Shown piece by piece: positions 27,129 through 35,578 of a stretch of DNA of 64,000 nt; the first letter of the stretch is position 1; every line of letters starts with the position of its first letter. The DNA is from an uncultured Robinsoniella sp. Its GTDB lineage: Bacteria > Bacillota > Clostridia > Lachnospirales > Lachnospiraceae. The notes under the pieces are model-generated. The model was not told the origin of the DNA and did not search any database. It saw nothing but the letters and a program-made list of their open reading frames with translations. Where the stretch lies: the NCBI GenBank assembly GCA_900539655.1, contig UQCR01000006.1, positions 1-64,000 of the forward strand, written 5' to 3'. The translations under genes and the position numbers were made by a program.

Positions 27129-28883
27129 ATGGAGAAATTAACTTATCGAATTGGAGAAATACCGGCACAGCGAGGATTAGAAGTTACCTGCAGGGAAGAA
27201 ATGCAAGGTGAAGTGGCATTTATTCATTTTACTGTGGAAGCAAAGGAAGAAGCTGTATTTGCACCTTTGACGTTTAGGATTTATGTACCGGCAATTCAGG
27301 TGCATTACCGTTGGTCACCTAAATTACATCTGATCAAGGGACTGAATTCTGATTGGTTTGAGAACTTATATCTGACGAATGGATTTACGGGAGCACCCGT
27401 TGAATGCCTGCTTTCTCCCAGCCAAAAAAACTGCGCCTGTATCAGCCTTTCCGATACCTTAAGCACAATTGGCTTAAAGGCGCTTCCGGTGGAAGAAACG
27501 GGAGAATATGAATTTGAAATTATACTGTTTCGCCGTGAGGCTGCCCCCAGAAAATCATATGAGATCACCGTGAGACTGGATATGAGAGAAATTCCTTATT
27601 ATCAGAGTCTGAAGGAAGTATCCTTGTGGTGGGAATCTTTGGAGGGAATGGCTTCTGCCTTTGTTCCGCCAGACGCCAGGGAACTGGTGTACTCCACCTG
27701 GTACAGCTATCACCAGCGGGTCAGTCAGGATGAACTGATTAAGCAGTGTACCATGGCAAAAGAACTCGGCTGCGGTACCGTTATCATTGATGACGGGTGG
27801 CAGACAGAGGATAATGCCAGGGGATATGCCTACTGCGGAGACTGGGAAGCAGCAAAATCAAAAATGCCTGATATCCGGAACTTTACAGACAGCCTGCATA
27901 GGATTGGAGTGCGTGCCATGTTCTGGTATAGTGTGCCTTTCATCGGAGAAAGGTCTGCAAACTTTGCATATTTCAAAGATATGCTCATTGACCCCGATGC
28001 CGAAAGGGAATGGCATGTGCTGGATCCCAGATATCCGGCAGTTCGTGAATTCATAATCGGGCTATATGAAAAGGCGTTGGATGAGTGGGGACTGGACGGC
28101 TTTAAGCTGGACTTTGTAGATGAGTTTGTCGTAACGGGATTCAGTGGAAGAGAATTCGATGACAGAAGGGATTATCAGTCTTTCGAAGAGGCTGCAGACC
28201 GGTTAATGACTGACTGCATCAGCAGGCTTAAGCGGATTAAGCCTGATATCCTGCTGGAATTCCGCCAGACATATAACGGCCCCAGGATGAGGACCTATGG
28301 AAATATATTTCGTGCGGTTGACTGCCCAATGGACGATGTGGAAAATAAGGTACGGGTTACGGATATACGCCTGATATCAGGCGACAGTGCCGTACATTCA
28401 GATATGGTAATGTGGCACTATGAGGATTCAGTAGAAAGTGCTGCACTTCAGATGATCCAGATTTTATTCAGCGTACCCCAGATATCCATGCGCCTGGAAG
28501 ATCTGAAAAAAGAACATTATCAGATGCTTGAATTTTATTGTTCCTTATGGAAAAAGTATAAAAATGCTTTTACAGTCGGTGAATTCATTCCTTTGAATCC
28601 CACAGAAAGATATAGTGTAATCAAAGGAATTCATAAGAATACGTTTGTTTGTACTTATCACCTGACGGAGTTAATTGAGATGGAAGAGTGCTATGATGAG
28701 ATGCTTTTCGTAAATGGCACCTGCCGGTCAGAGCTGATTCTTTCGGTGAAAGAGGAAGGCATGTATGAAAAAGAAACTTATGACTGTATGGGTAATCTGA
28801 TGGACAAGGAACGTTTGTCAGTTGAGAAGGGTGTACATATCTGGCATGTCCCAGAAAGTGGATGTGTAGTATTAAGAAGATGA
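27129..28883 (+). CDS. Alpha-galactosidase, GH36/melibiase-like
   Basis: This 584-residue enzyme lacks a signal peptide, so it acts in the cytoplasm. An N-terminal beta domain of about 190 residues precedes a (beta/alpha)8 barrel. The barrel motifs are VIIDDGWQTEDNARG near residue 220 and GFKLDFVDEF with nucleophile Asp328. The region FRAVDCPMDD (394-403) contains the likely acid/base Asp398 or a neighbour. It is shorter than large GH36 enzymes (about 700 residues) and nearer the compact clostridial type. It probably cleaves terminal alpha-galactose from oligosaccharides imported by the upstream transporter. Other GH36 activities, such as alpha-N-acetylgalactosaminidase, are not excluded. Confidence 0.85.
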   Translation: MEKLTYRIGEIPAQRGLEVTCREEMQGEVAFIHFTVEAKEEAVFAPLTFRIYVPAIQVHYRWSPKLHLIKGLNSDWFENLYLTNGFTGAPVECLLSPSQKNCACISLSDTLSTIGLKALPVEETGEYEFEIILFRREAAPRKSYEITVRLDMREIPYYQSLKEVSLWWESLEGMASAFVPPDARELVYSTWYSYHQRVSQDELIKQCTMAKELGCGTVIIDDGWQTEDNARGYAYCGDWEAAKSKMPDIRNFTDSLHRIGVRAMFWYSVPFIGERSANFAYFKDMLIDPDAEREWHVLDPRYPAVREFIIGLYEKALDEWGLDGFKLDFVDEFVVTGFSGREFDDRRDYQSFEEAADRLMTDCISRLKRIKPDILLEFRQTYNGPRMRTYGNIFRAVDCPMDDVENKVRVTDIRLISGDSAVHSDMVMWHYEDSVESAALQMIQILFSVPQISMRLEDLKKEHYQMLEFYCSLWKKYKNAFTVGEFIPLNPTERYSVIKGIHKNTFVCTYHLTELIEMEECYDEMLFVNGTCRSELILSVKEEGMYEKETYDCMGNLMDKERLSVEKGVHIWHVPESGCVVLRR

Positions 28884-28901
28884 TATGTGTTTATTGCCAG
28901 T

Positions 28902-28954
28902 AAGCGGGCATTTGCTGTGAAATTATGATGATTTTGCAGCAGATGCCCGCTTTC
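28902..28954. terminator. Bidirectional terminator between convergent genes
   Basis: A long stem has AAGCGGGCAT at its base (from 28902) pairing with ATGCCCGCTTT, plus an inner TTGCTG/CAGCA helix. It closes both the alpha-galactosidase operon and the minus-strand small gene. Confidence 0.8.
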
Positions 28955-28958
28955 GCCT

Positions 28959-29174
28959 TTATTGCGCTTCTTTTTCAAAAATTATTTGATAATTCATCGC
29001 AGCATAAACTCCGGTTTTTTCATTAAATGGAACAACGACTTGTTTCAGCCGCCATCCTTTTTCGGCTTCCATAAGTATGACTTCCTTACATTCCTCAAAA
29101 GTGTCTCCGGCCTTCGTTTTAAGTCCGTTTTCTTTCTTGGGAATTTCTAGAAATTTATAATCGTATTTTTTCAT
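28959..29174 (-). CDS. DUF4177-like small protein
   Basis: This 71-residue protein reads KKYDYKFLEIP at the N-terminus, a central EAEKGWRLKQVV and the end MNYQIIFEKE. This matches the short beta-alpha-beta pattern of DUF4177 proteins (YEYK.........GW.L......YYxIIFEK). Function is unknown for the family. AGGGGGAT lies nine bases before the start. It is monocistronic, facing the alpha-galactosidase operon across a shared terminator. Confidence 0.75.
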   Translation of the reverse strand: MKKYDYKFLEIPKKENGLKTKAGDTFEECKEVILMEAEKGWRLKQVVVPFNEKTGVYAAMNYQIIFEKEAQ

Positions 29175-29596
29175 AATCTTATCCCCCTGACTTCCACAAT
29201 TATCAAAGTATCAGTAGTTATATACATATTATAATAAGGGAAACGGTCATTGTCAAAGATTTCCGGAAATCAGGGTTCAGGCATTGGGGAACGCGCTTTA
29301 GCACTCCAGTATTTTTATACAGGAGATTTTTCGGGTGTACTGCATTATTAAAGGTATAACCCGGACGTGGGATCCGGGCTATGAGAGAAAGTAATAACAT
29401 TAGTTGTTATTACACTAATAGTTTAATATATATCTTTGGTTATGTCAATAAGAAAAGTTTGTTTTGCGGGATAAAATAAGTAAGGCATGGTAATAAAAGG
29501 GATGCCTTGCATTTTCAACCGATATTGATTGAAAATATATACCGGATACCATATAATAATGTTTATTAAAATAAAAAGTTATATGAGGAAAATAAA
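29175..29596. other. AT-rich intergenic region with two inverted repeats
   Basis: No coding frame with a ribosome site is seen. AAGGCAT (29482-29488) pairs with ATGCCTT (29502-29508). ATTTTCAA (29511-29518) pairs with TTGAAAAT (29529-29536), just before the cysteine-cluster gene. These may be regulator sites; no known motif was recognised. Confidence 0.5.
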
Positions 29597-30265
29597 ATGA
29601 TCAGAGAAGTAAATCTGCAGGAAATATCCGATGGAAAATTATATGGATTAAATGATATGGTTAAAGCAGACTGCCAGGATTGTAACGGATGTTCTGCCTG
29701 CTGTCAGGGAATGGGTGATTCCATCATTCTGGATCCGCTGGATATTTACCGTTTAACTACTAATTTAAATTGCTCTTTTGAAGAATTGCTAAAGGATAAA
29801 GTTACACTGAATATCGTAGACAACATGATTCTGCCCAACCTGAAAATGGATGGTGGGTCTGAACGCTGTACTTTTTTAAATAAAGAAGGCAGATGCACTA
29901 TTCATAGTTTTCGACCTGGAATTTGCAGGATCTTTCCTCTGGGTAGATTCTATGAGAATCATTCTTTTCAATATTTTTTACAGATTCATGAATGCAAAAA
30001 GGATAACAGGACAAAAATAAAGGTCCGCAAGTGGATCGACACACCTGATGCAAAAAACTATGAACAGTTTATTGTGGAGTGGCATTATTTTTTAAAGGAT
30101 ATGCAGAAGATGCTGGAGCGTGAGCAGAATGAGCATCTGATGAAAGAGGTCGGAATGTACATACTGAAATATTTTTATTTAATGCCCTATGAAACGGACA
30201 GAGAGTTTTACGGACAGTTTCGGGAACGGCTAAATACGGCAGGGGAATTTGTGAAAACGCTATAA
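29597..30265 (+). CDS. YkgJ-type cysteine-cluster protein (CxxCxxCC)
   Basis: This 222-residue protein has the zinc/iron-chelating cluster of the YkgJ (CxxCxxCC) family. CQDCNGCSACCQG lies near residues 26-38, followed by CTFLNKEGRCTIHSFRPGICRIFP near 91-114, giving about eight cysteines. The family occurs widely, and some members are linked to flagellin methylation or metal binding; the biochemical role is not established. The start at 29597 has GAGG eight bases upstream. The C-terminal half is mixed helical and not diagnostic. It is closed by its own terminator. Confidence 0.85.
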   Translation: MIREVNLQEISDGKLYGLNDMVKADCQDCNGCSACCQGMGDSIILDPLDIYRLTTNLNCSFEELLKDKVTLNIVDNMILPNLKMDGGSERCTFLNKEGRCTIHSFRPGICRIFPLGRFYENHSFQYFLQIHECKKDNRTKIKVRKWIDTPDAKNYEQFIVEWHYFLKDMQKMLEREQNEHLMKEVGMYILKYFYLMPYETDREFYGQFRERLNTAGEFVKTL

Positions 30266-30277
30266 TGCTGTAAAAGA

Positions 30278-30320
30278 AATCCCACAAAGTGTACTGTTGT
30301 CCGAAACACTTTGCGGGATT
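30278..30320. terminator. Stem-loop terminator between convergent genes
   Basis: AATCCCACAAAGTGT (30278-30292) pairs with ACACTTTGCGGGATT (30306-30320) with one mismatch. It separates the cysteine-cluster gene from the minus-strand gene. Confidence 0.7.
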
Positions 30321-30332
30321 GATTTGCCTGAT

Positions 30333-30659
30333 TTATAGAAGACTTTGGTCAAATGTGATTTCATCAAAGTTTTGTCCATTTTCAAGATCATGCTGGTTAT
30401 GATAGAATTTCACCGTAAAGGAATCGGGATCAGAATCAGGATTCTCATGCTGGTATTCTTTATAGGTTTCCACCGCGATTTCTTTTAGCTGGGCAGATGA
30501 CCAGGTATTTGTAACTATAATGTTCAATACGCAGGTATTGGTACGGTTGGCTTCGGTACTGAATGCATTTACGACTTTGTATTCCGGTCCTTTTAAGAGT
30601 GCAAAAGCCCAAAGGGAAGCAAGACATACCAATGTAATAAGGATTTTCTTTTTCTTCAT
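30333..30659 (-). CDS. Small membrane-anchored or secreted protein, unknown function
   Basis: This 108-residue protein has a Lys-rich start and one hydrophobic segment (ILITLVCLASLWAFALL, residues 6-22), then a hydrophilic region with mixed alpha/beta character. It could be a signal anchor or an uncleaved signal; no lipobox Cys is present. The start ATG at 30659 has AGGAGG eight bases upstream, favouring it over an in-frame GTG at 30668. No family was recognised. It is monocistronic and divergent from the potassium-channel gene. Confidence 0.7.
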   Translation of the reverse strand: MKKKKILITLVCLASLWAFALLKGPEYKVVNAFSTEANRTNTCVLNIIVTNTWSSAQLKEIAVETYKEYQHENPDSDPDSFTVKFYHNQHDLENGQNFDEITFDQSLL

Positions 30660-30789
30660 AATGAACACCTCCTAACTATACTGTACCATAAATGGCAGTG
30701 TTTTTATGCTGGTATTTGATGGGAGTCCAGAGAATTGGCGGTAAAAGATTTAGCATTAATCGGGAAACTGATAGAAAAAGGAAAAGATA

Positions 30790-31209
30790 ATGAAAAAATT
30801 AAAAAGATTATGGAAAATATTAAAAATAACAAATGTTGATAAAATGCTAATTGGATTTTTGCTGTTTATTTTGGGAATCTCTTTTGTGTTTCTGGCAGTG
30901 GAGCCGGAGGTAAAGACATATGGAGATGGGTTATGGTATGCCTTCAGTGTCATTACGACCATTGGATTCGGAGATTATTATGCCGTGACAGCTGTGGGAA
31001 GAATCTGTACGGTGATTTTAGGAATTTACGGCATTTTAATTGTGGCGCTGATACCAGGGGTAGTGGTAAGTTATTATCTGGAATTCATACAGAATAAAAT
31101 GGATGAGACAGCCGGAGTATTTCTGGAAAAACTGGAAAATCTGGATCAGCTGTCTAAGGAGGAACTCCGTGATATTTCTGAGAAAATCAAGAAGGGTCGA
31201 TATAAATAA
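30790..31209 (+). CDS. Small two-TM potassium channel protein
   Basis: This 139-residue protein has TM1 near residues 19-37, a pore helix and the selectivity filter TTIGFGDYY near residues 57-65. TM2 follows near 75-96 and then a short charged tail. TxGFGD is the K+ filter signature, so this is an Ion_trans_2 (KcsA-like) channel without an RCK/TrkA-N gating domain. GGAAAAG precedes the start. Only two bases separate its stop from the ROK regulator's start, implying cotranscription, an unexpected pairing. Confidence 0.88.
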   Translation: MKKLKRLWKILKITNVDKMLIGFLLFILGISFVFLAVEPEVKTYGDGLWYAFSVITTIGFGDYYAVTAVGRICTVILGIYGILIVALIPGVVVSYYLEFIQNKMDETAGVFLEKLENLDQLSKEELRDISEKIKKGRYK

Positions 31210-31211
31210 GC

Positions 31212-32333
31212 ATGGGAAATAATGGGAAAATAGCAGAAACAAAACGAAATAACAAAATACGCATTGCCAAATATATTTCATCGAAAGGGATAACATCAAA
31301 AGCCGAAATCGCAAATGCCCTGGGTTTGAGTATGCCTACCACACTGCAGAATGTAAAAGAACTGATTATGGAAGGTATCGTCCGGGAAAATGGGGTATAT
31401 GAGTCCACCGGAGGCCGTAAGGCAAAGGCAATATCCATTGCACCGGATATCGGATATGTGATTGGAATTGATATAACCAATCACCATATCACCATTGTTC
31501 TTGTTAATATGAAAAAAGAACTGCTGCAAATTGAACGCATCAGAAAAACGTTTGCACCGGATTTTGCATATTATGAAACACTGGGTGAATTGATCCGGAA
31601 CTTTATTTTAAAAGTAAAGGTCAGGGACGAGAAGATCCTGGGTGTGGGCATATCCCTGCCCGGTATTGTAGACCGTGAACAGAAAGTCCTGATCCGCTCC
31701 CATACATTGGGGGTGAGCAATGTGAGCTTTAAAAGCCTGGCTGAGTTTGTTGATTTTGATTTTGCGCTGGAAAATGATGCAAACAGTGCAGCATATGCGG
31801 AACTGGGCAGTGAGACAGAGAATACCGTCTATCTGTCACTTAGCAATACGGTAGGCGGAGCAATTTTCTTACATGACCGCCTTTATCTGGGAGAAAATTT
31901 TAAAAGCGCAGAATTTGGACATATGGTTATTGAAAAAGATGGCAGAACCTGCTATTGCGGTAAAAAGGGCTGTGTGGATGCTTATTGTGCAGCAAAAGTT
32001 CTGATGGAACATGGGGATGGAAGCCTGGAGATATTTTTCGACAGGTTGAGGAAAAATGATGCAAAATGCCTTGGCGTCTGGGATGAATATCTGGAATATC
32101 TGGCATTAACCATTACAAATCTGCGTATGGCATTTGACTGCAATATTATATTGGGAGGCTATGTTGGCGGTTATCTGGAAGAGTTTCGGATGGATCTGAA
32201 CAAAAGGGTATTGAAGTACAATAACTTCGATATAGATACTTCCTATATCAGAACGGGAAGATACAAACTGGAAGCATCTGCTTACGGTGTTACTATGGGA
32301 TTTACGGATACTTTTTTTGATTGCCTGCCATAA
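31212..32333 (+). CDS. ROK family transcriptional regulator
   Basis: This 373-residue protein has an N-terminal winged helix (ISSKGITSKAEIANALGLSMPTTLQN, in sections, residues 15-45) fused to a ROK sugar-kinase fold. The kinase fold has VIGIDITN near 80, ENDANSAAYAELG near 185 and a zinc-type CYCGKKGCVDAYC near 240-252. The catalytic-type GVGISLPGIVD is also present. ROK regulators such as NagC and XylR respond to sugars or sugar phosphates. It lies before the sorbitol-type dehydrogenase gene with a terminator between, so it is a candidate regulator of that gene or of the alpha-galactoside locus. Confidence 0.88.
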   Translation: MGNNGKIAETKRNNKIRIAKYISSKGITSKAEIANALGLSMPTTLQNVKELIMEGIVRENGVYESTGGRKAKAISIAPDIGYVIGIDITNHHITIVLVNMKKELLQIERIRKTFAPDFAYYETLGELIRNFILKVKVRDEKILGVGISLPGIVDREQKVLIRSHTLGVSNVSFKSLAEFVDFDFALENDANSAAYAELGSETENTVYLSLSNTVGGAIFLHDRLYLGENFKSAEFGHMVIEKDGRTCYCGKKGCVDAYCAAKVLMEHGDGSLEIFFDRLRKNDAKCLGVWDEYLEYLALTITNLRMAFDCNIILGGYVGGYLEEFRMDLNKRVLKYNNFDIDTSYIRTGRYKLEASAYGVTMGFTDTFFDCLP

Positions 32334-32359
32334 TGAATCAAGTAAAATTGATTTTCCAG

Positions 32360-32395
32360 GGAACTCTTTTGGGAACAGAAGGGTTTCTTTTTTTA
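32360..32395 (+). terminator. Intrinsic terminator after the ROK gene
   Basis: A nine-pair stem with G-U pairs (32360-32368 with 32379-32387) is followed by seven or more T. Confidence 0.65.
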
Positions 32396-32553
32396 TGCAT
32401 ATTTTATAAATTTAGACGATTTATTTGGAAGAATCAACAAAAATAATTTAAGGGATTGACTTTTTTCTGATTCAGAACAATAATATAATTACTTTGATAA
32501 AACATTTAATAAAAGAGAGGGATATATTATATTTCGTTAAAAGGAGAATAATT

Positions 32554-33609
32554 ATGGATGGAAAAATGAAAGTAGCAGTTATGAATGGAATTGGTAAAAT
32601 GGGATTTGAAGAGCGCGAGATTCCAAAGGTAAAAGACAATGAAGTTTTGGTCAAGCTGGATTACGTAGGAATCTGCGGTTCTGATCTGCATTACTATGAA
32701 ACTGGAGCCATCGGAGATTATGTGGTAAAGCCTCCTTTTGTGCTTGGGCATGAGCCAGGCGGCGTAGTTGTGGAGGCTGGCAAGAGCGTAACGCATCTAA
32801 AAGAAGGAGACCGTGTTGCCCTGGAGCCTGGAAAGACATGCGGCCACTGTGAATTCTGTAAAACAGGCAGATATAACTTATGCCCGGAGGTGGTATTCTT
32901 TGCAACACCACCGGTTGACGGAGTATTCCAGGAATATGTGGCGCATGAAGCGGATCTCTGCTTTAAACTTCCGGACAATGTCAGTACGTTAGAAGGAGCA
33001 TTGATTGAGCCCCTTGCAGTGGGATTTCATGCGGCGATGCAGGGAAATGCACATGCAGGGCAGACAGCTGTTGTAATGGGCGCCGGATGTATCGGCCTGG
33101 TAAGTATGATGGCATTAAAGGCAATGGGTGTATCCAAAGTATACGTAGTGGATATTATGCAGAAGAGGCTGGATAAGGCAATGGAATTAGGTGCAGACGG
33201 TGTGATCAACGGTGCAGAAAAAGATGCGGTACAGGAAATAATGCGGCTGACGGATCATAAGGGATGCGACCTTGCGATTGAGACAGCAGGAACGCAGATC
33301 ACAACGGTACAGACCATACATATGACGAAAAAAGGTTCTACGATCGTACTGGTGGGCTATAGCAAGAGCGGGGAAATGACACTTCCCATGAGTCTGGCTT
33401 TAGATAAAGAGCTGACATTTAAGACAGTTTTCCGCTATCGCCATATATATCCAATGGCAATAGAAGCAGTGGCTTCGGGAAAAGTAAATCTAAAGGGAAT
33501 TGTTACGGACATATTTAGTCTTAAGGAAGCACAGAAAGCCATGGACTACAGCGTAAATAATAAAGCAGATGTGGTTAAGGCAGTGATCAAAATCTCGGAT
33601 GCGGACTAA
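32554..33609 (+). CDS. Zinc-dependent polyol dehydrogenase (sorbitol/L-iditol 2-dehydrogenase-like)
   Basis: This 351-residue medium-chain dehydrogenase has the catalytic zinc motif GICGSDLHYYE near residue 38 and GHEPGGVV near 65. The structural zinc Cys quartet is CGHCEFCKTGRYNLC near 94-108, and the Rossmann motif is VMGAGCIGLV near 170. The family oxidises sorbitol, xylitol or L-iditol to ketoses with NAD+. AAGGAG lies seven bases before the ATG at 32554; the longer reading from 32494 has no ribosome site. The transcript is flanked by terminators. The preferred polyol is undetermined. Confidence 0.88.
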   Translation: MDGKMKVAVMNGIGKMGFEEREIPKVKDNEVLVKLDYVGICGSDLHYYETGAIGDYVVKPPFVLGHEPGGVVVEAGKSVTHLKEGDRVALEPGKTCGHCEFCKTGRYNLCPEVVFFATPPVDGVFQEYVAHEADLCFKLPDNVSTLEGALIEPLAVGFHAAMQGNAHAGQTAVVMGAGCIGLVSMMALKAMGVSKVYVVDIMQKRLDKAMELGADGVINGAEKDAVQEIMRLTDHKGCDLAIETAGTQITTVQTIHMTKKGSTIVLVGYSKSGEMTLPMSLALDKELTFKTVFRYRHIYPMAIEAVASGKVNLKGIVTDIFSLKEAQKAMDYSVNNKADVVKAVIKISDAD

Positions 33610-33618
33610 TTAGCAGAT

Positions 33619-33658
33619 CATAAAAGACAGGGGCTATTTTTTGCTCCTGTCTTTTATG
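33619..33658. terminator. Bidirectional terminator
   Basis: TAAAAGACAGGGGC pairs with GCTCCTGTCTTTTA around a T-rich loop. It lies between the dehydrogenase and the convergent XRE-cupin gene. Confidence 0.8.
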
Positions 33659-33696
33659 ATTTATATCCATCGCTGTATAAAAAGAATAAATCCTCA

Positions 33697-34263
33697 TTAA
33701 TTCAAAGCCATATTCCCCCAGACAGGAGGAGTCAGACTGGAGATCCCTTCCACTATTGTATCGTGATCATTCTTAAACAAATGCGGAATATCTTCTTTAA
33801 TTAACGAAGAGTCTCCCTCTTTTAATATAATTTCTTCGCTGCCCACAAGAAGAGTCAGGGTTCCTGATAAAATAGTTACGATTTCTTCGGAATGGTGGAC
33901 AACCGGAAGATCAGAATCCTGGGTGTGTGGCTGGATGGTAAACCGGATCATCAGGCTCTGGGGCAGAAATTTATGGGATGGGAGGGGGCTTAGGAAGTTA
34001 TAAGTAACGGTTTCCTGGTGGTTGTGCATACGAATCTGCCGGTCTTCCCGAATGGTAAGAGCCTCATCCTCCTCGTAATCCAGCAGCAGATAAAGTGGTA
34101 CATCCAGAGATTTGGCGAGTTTACGAAGGGAAGAGAGTGAGGGTTCCACTTGCCCGTTTTCTACCTGGGATATGTATCCGATAGAAAGTCCGGTTTCTTC
34201 TGCCATGTTCTTTAGGGTTAAATTTGCTTTTTTACGGTATTGTTTGAGTTTATCGCCAAGCAT
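33697..34263 (-). CDS. XRE-family regulator with cupin sensor domain
   Basis: This 188-residue protein has an N-terminal XRE HTH (LKQYRKKANLTLKNMAEETG...SIGYISQVE..QVEPSLSSLRKLAKSL) and a C-terminal cupin barrel (HHSEEIVTILSGTLTLLVG...LKEGDSSLIKEDIPHLFKN). AGGAGG precedes the start. It is divergent from the epimerase-DUF819-CocE operon and is the natural local regulator. The cupin probably senses a small amino-acid or peptide-derived ligand, by analogy with other XRE-cupin proteins. Confidence 0.9.
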   Translation of the reverse strand: MLGDKLKQYRKKANLTLKNMAEETGLSIGYISQVENGQVEPSLSSLRKLAKSLDVPLYLLLDYEEDEALTIREDRQIRMHNHQETVTYNFLSPLPSHKFLPQSLMIRFTIQPHTQDSDLPVVHHSEEIVTILSGTLTLLVGSEEIILKEGDSSLIKEDIPHLFKNDHDTIVEGISSLTPPVWGNMALN

Positions 34264-34386
34264 AGCATCCTCCTGAGTGTTATATCTGTGTTTCTTTTTA
34301 TCTTTTCTGATTATAGCATATCTAAAAATAAAAGGGAAACTTTTTAGTAATACTTAAATATGTTTGAACATTTATCTAGAAAACAA

Positions 34387-34415
34387 TTGACATACAATTT
34401 TATAAATAGTAATAT
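34387..34415 (+). promoter_or_regulatory. Promoter of the epimerase operon
   Basis: TTGACA (34387-34392), a 17-bp spacer and TAATAT (34410-34415) lie 53 bases before the start codon. Related A/T-rich segments (AAACTTTTTAGTA near 34338 and GAAAAGTTTAGTA near 34432) flank it and may be regulator half-sites. Confidence 0.65.
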
Positions 34416-34468
34416 TAATCTAAAATAAATGAGAAAAGTTTAGTATTTATAAAAAAGGAGAAAAGGTC

Positions 34469-35545
34469 ATGAAAATTGTTGATGTAAAGTTGGAAAAGAT
34501 CCGGATTCAATTAAGCGAGCCTTTCCGGGTAGCATTTGCCGTCATTGATTATTCAGAAAATGTACTGGTTAAAGTGACTACGGATGAAGGAATTGAGGGA
34601 TATGGCGAAGCGGCACCTCTGGCATTTGTCACCGGGGAAACTATTGAAGGGGTCATAGCAGCACTTCAGATGTTCCGTCAGGGCCTGATCGGGGAAGATC
34701 CTCTCAATATTGAGCGGATACACGCCCTTATGAATGGTGCAATAGCAGGAAACACATCTGCAAAGTGTGCTATAGACCTGGCACTTTATGATATCCGTGG
34801 AAAAGTAATGGGACAGCCTGTGTATAAAGTACTGGGTGGATATGAAAACAGGGTGGTCAATGACATAACCATTGGTATAGATGAAACAGATAAAATGGTT
34901 GAAAAGGCAAGGCGTTACGTACAGGAAGACGGATATCATATTCTCAAGATAAAGACAGGAAGCAGCCTGGAAAAAGATATAGAAAATATACATAAAATAC
35001 GGGAAGCAGTGGGAAGCCATATACGCCTCCGGGTGGATGCCAATCAGGGATATTCGGTAAGTGATGGGGTAAAAGCGCTGGATGCTTTTGAAAAGGCGGG
35101 AGTCGAAGCTGTGGAACAGTGCCTGCCTGACTGGGATATGGAAGGAGCGGCGTTTATCCGCCAGAAAGCCAGAGGGATCAAGGTGATGTTAGATGAATCT
35201 ATCCACAGCCCCATTGATGCGGCGAAAGCCTGCAGGCTGGGTGCGGCGGATACCCTGAATATCAAACTGATGAAATGCGGAGGCCTGTATCAGGCAGAAC
35301 AGATCAATGCCATTGCAATGGCTAATGGAGTGAATTGTATGGTTGGCTGCATGCTGGAAACAAAGCTTGCTATCACAGCTGGGCTAAGCCTGGTCGCATC
35401 CAAACAGAATATAACCGAAGCGGACTGTGACAGCTTCCTTTACTATAAGGATGAATCAACAGGCATGAGCGGCGGATTTACAAGAGAGGGAGACATTTTT
35501 ACCCTTTCAGAAAAGCCGGGATTCGGATTAGATATTAGTTTCTAA
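34469..35545 (+). CDS. L-Ala-D/L-Glu-type dipeptide epimerase (enolase superfamily)
   Basis: This 358-residue protein of the muconate-lactonising/enolase superfamily has the catalytic KIKTG (Lys near 161-163) and metal ligands in RVDANQGY (Asp near 191). Later motifs are EAVEQCLPDWD, LDESIHS and NIKLMKCGGL (second Lys near 268). The C-terminal GCMLETKLAITAG is typical of L-Ala-D/L-Glu epimerases. These enzymes epimerise dipeptides, often from murein recycling. AAAAGGAG lies before the start. It heads an operon with a DUF819 membrane protein and a CocE-like hydrolase, so it likely acts on an imported dipeptide. Confidence 0.85.
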   Translation: MKIVDVKLEKIRIQLSEPFRVAFAVIDYSENVLVKVTTDEGIEGYGEAAPLAFVTGETIEGVIAALQMFRQGLIGEDPLNIERIHALMNGAIAGNTSAKCAIDLALYDIRGKVMGQPVYKVLGGYENRVVNDITIGIDETDKMVEKARRYVQEDGYHILKIKTGSSLEKDIENIHKIREAVGSHIRLRVDANQGYSVSDGVKALDAFEKAGVEAVEQCLPDWDMEGAAFIRQKARGIKVMLDESIHSPIDAAKACRLGAADTLNIKLMKCGGLYQAEQINAIAMANGVNCMVGCMLETKLAITAGLSLVASKQNITEADCDSFLYYKDESTGMSGGFTREGDIFTLSEKPGFGLDISF

Positions 35546-35578
35546 AACAAAACACGTTCTAAGGAGGAAGAGATCTTA

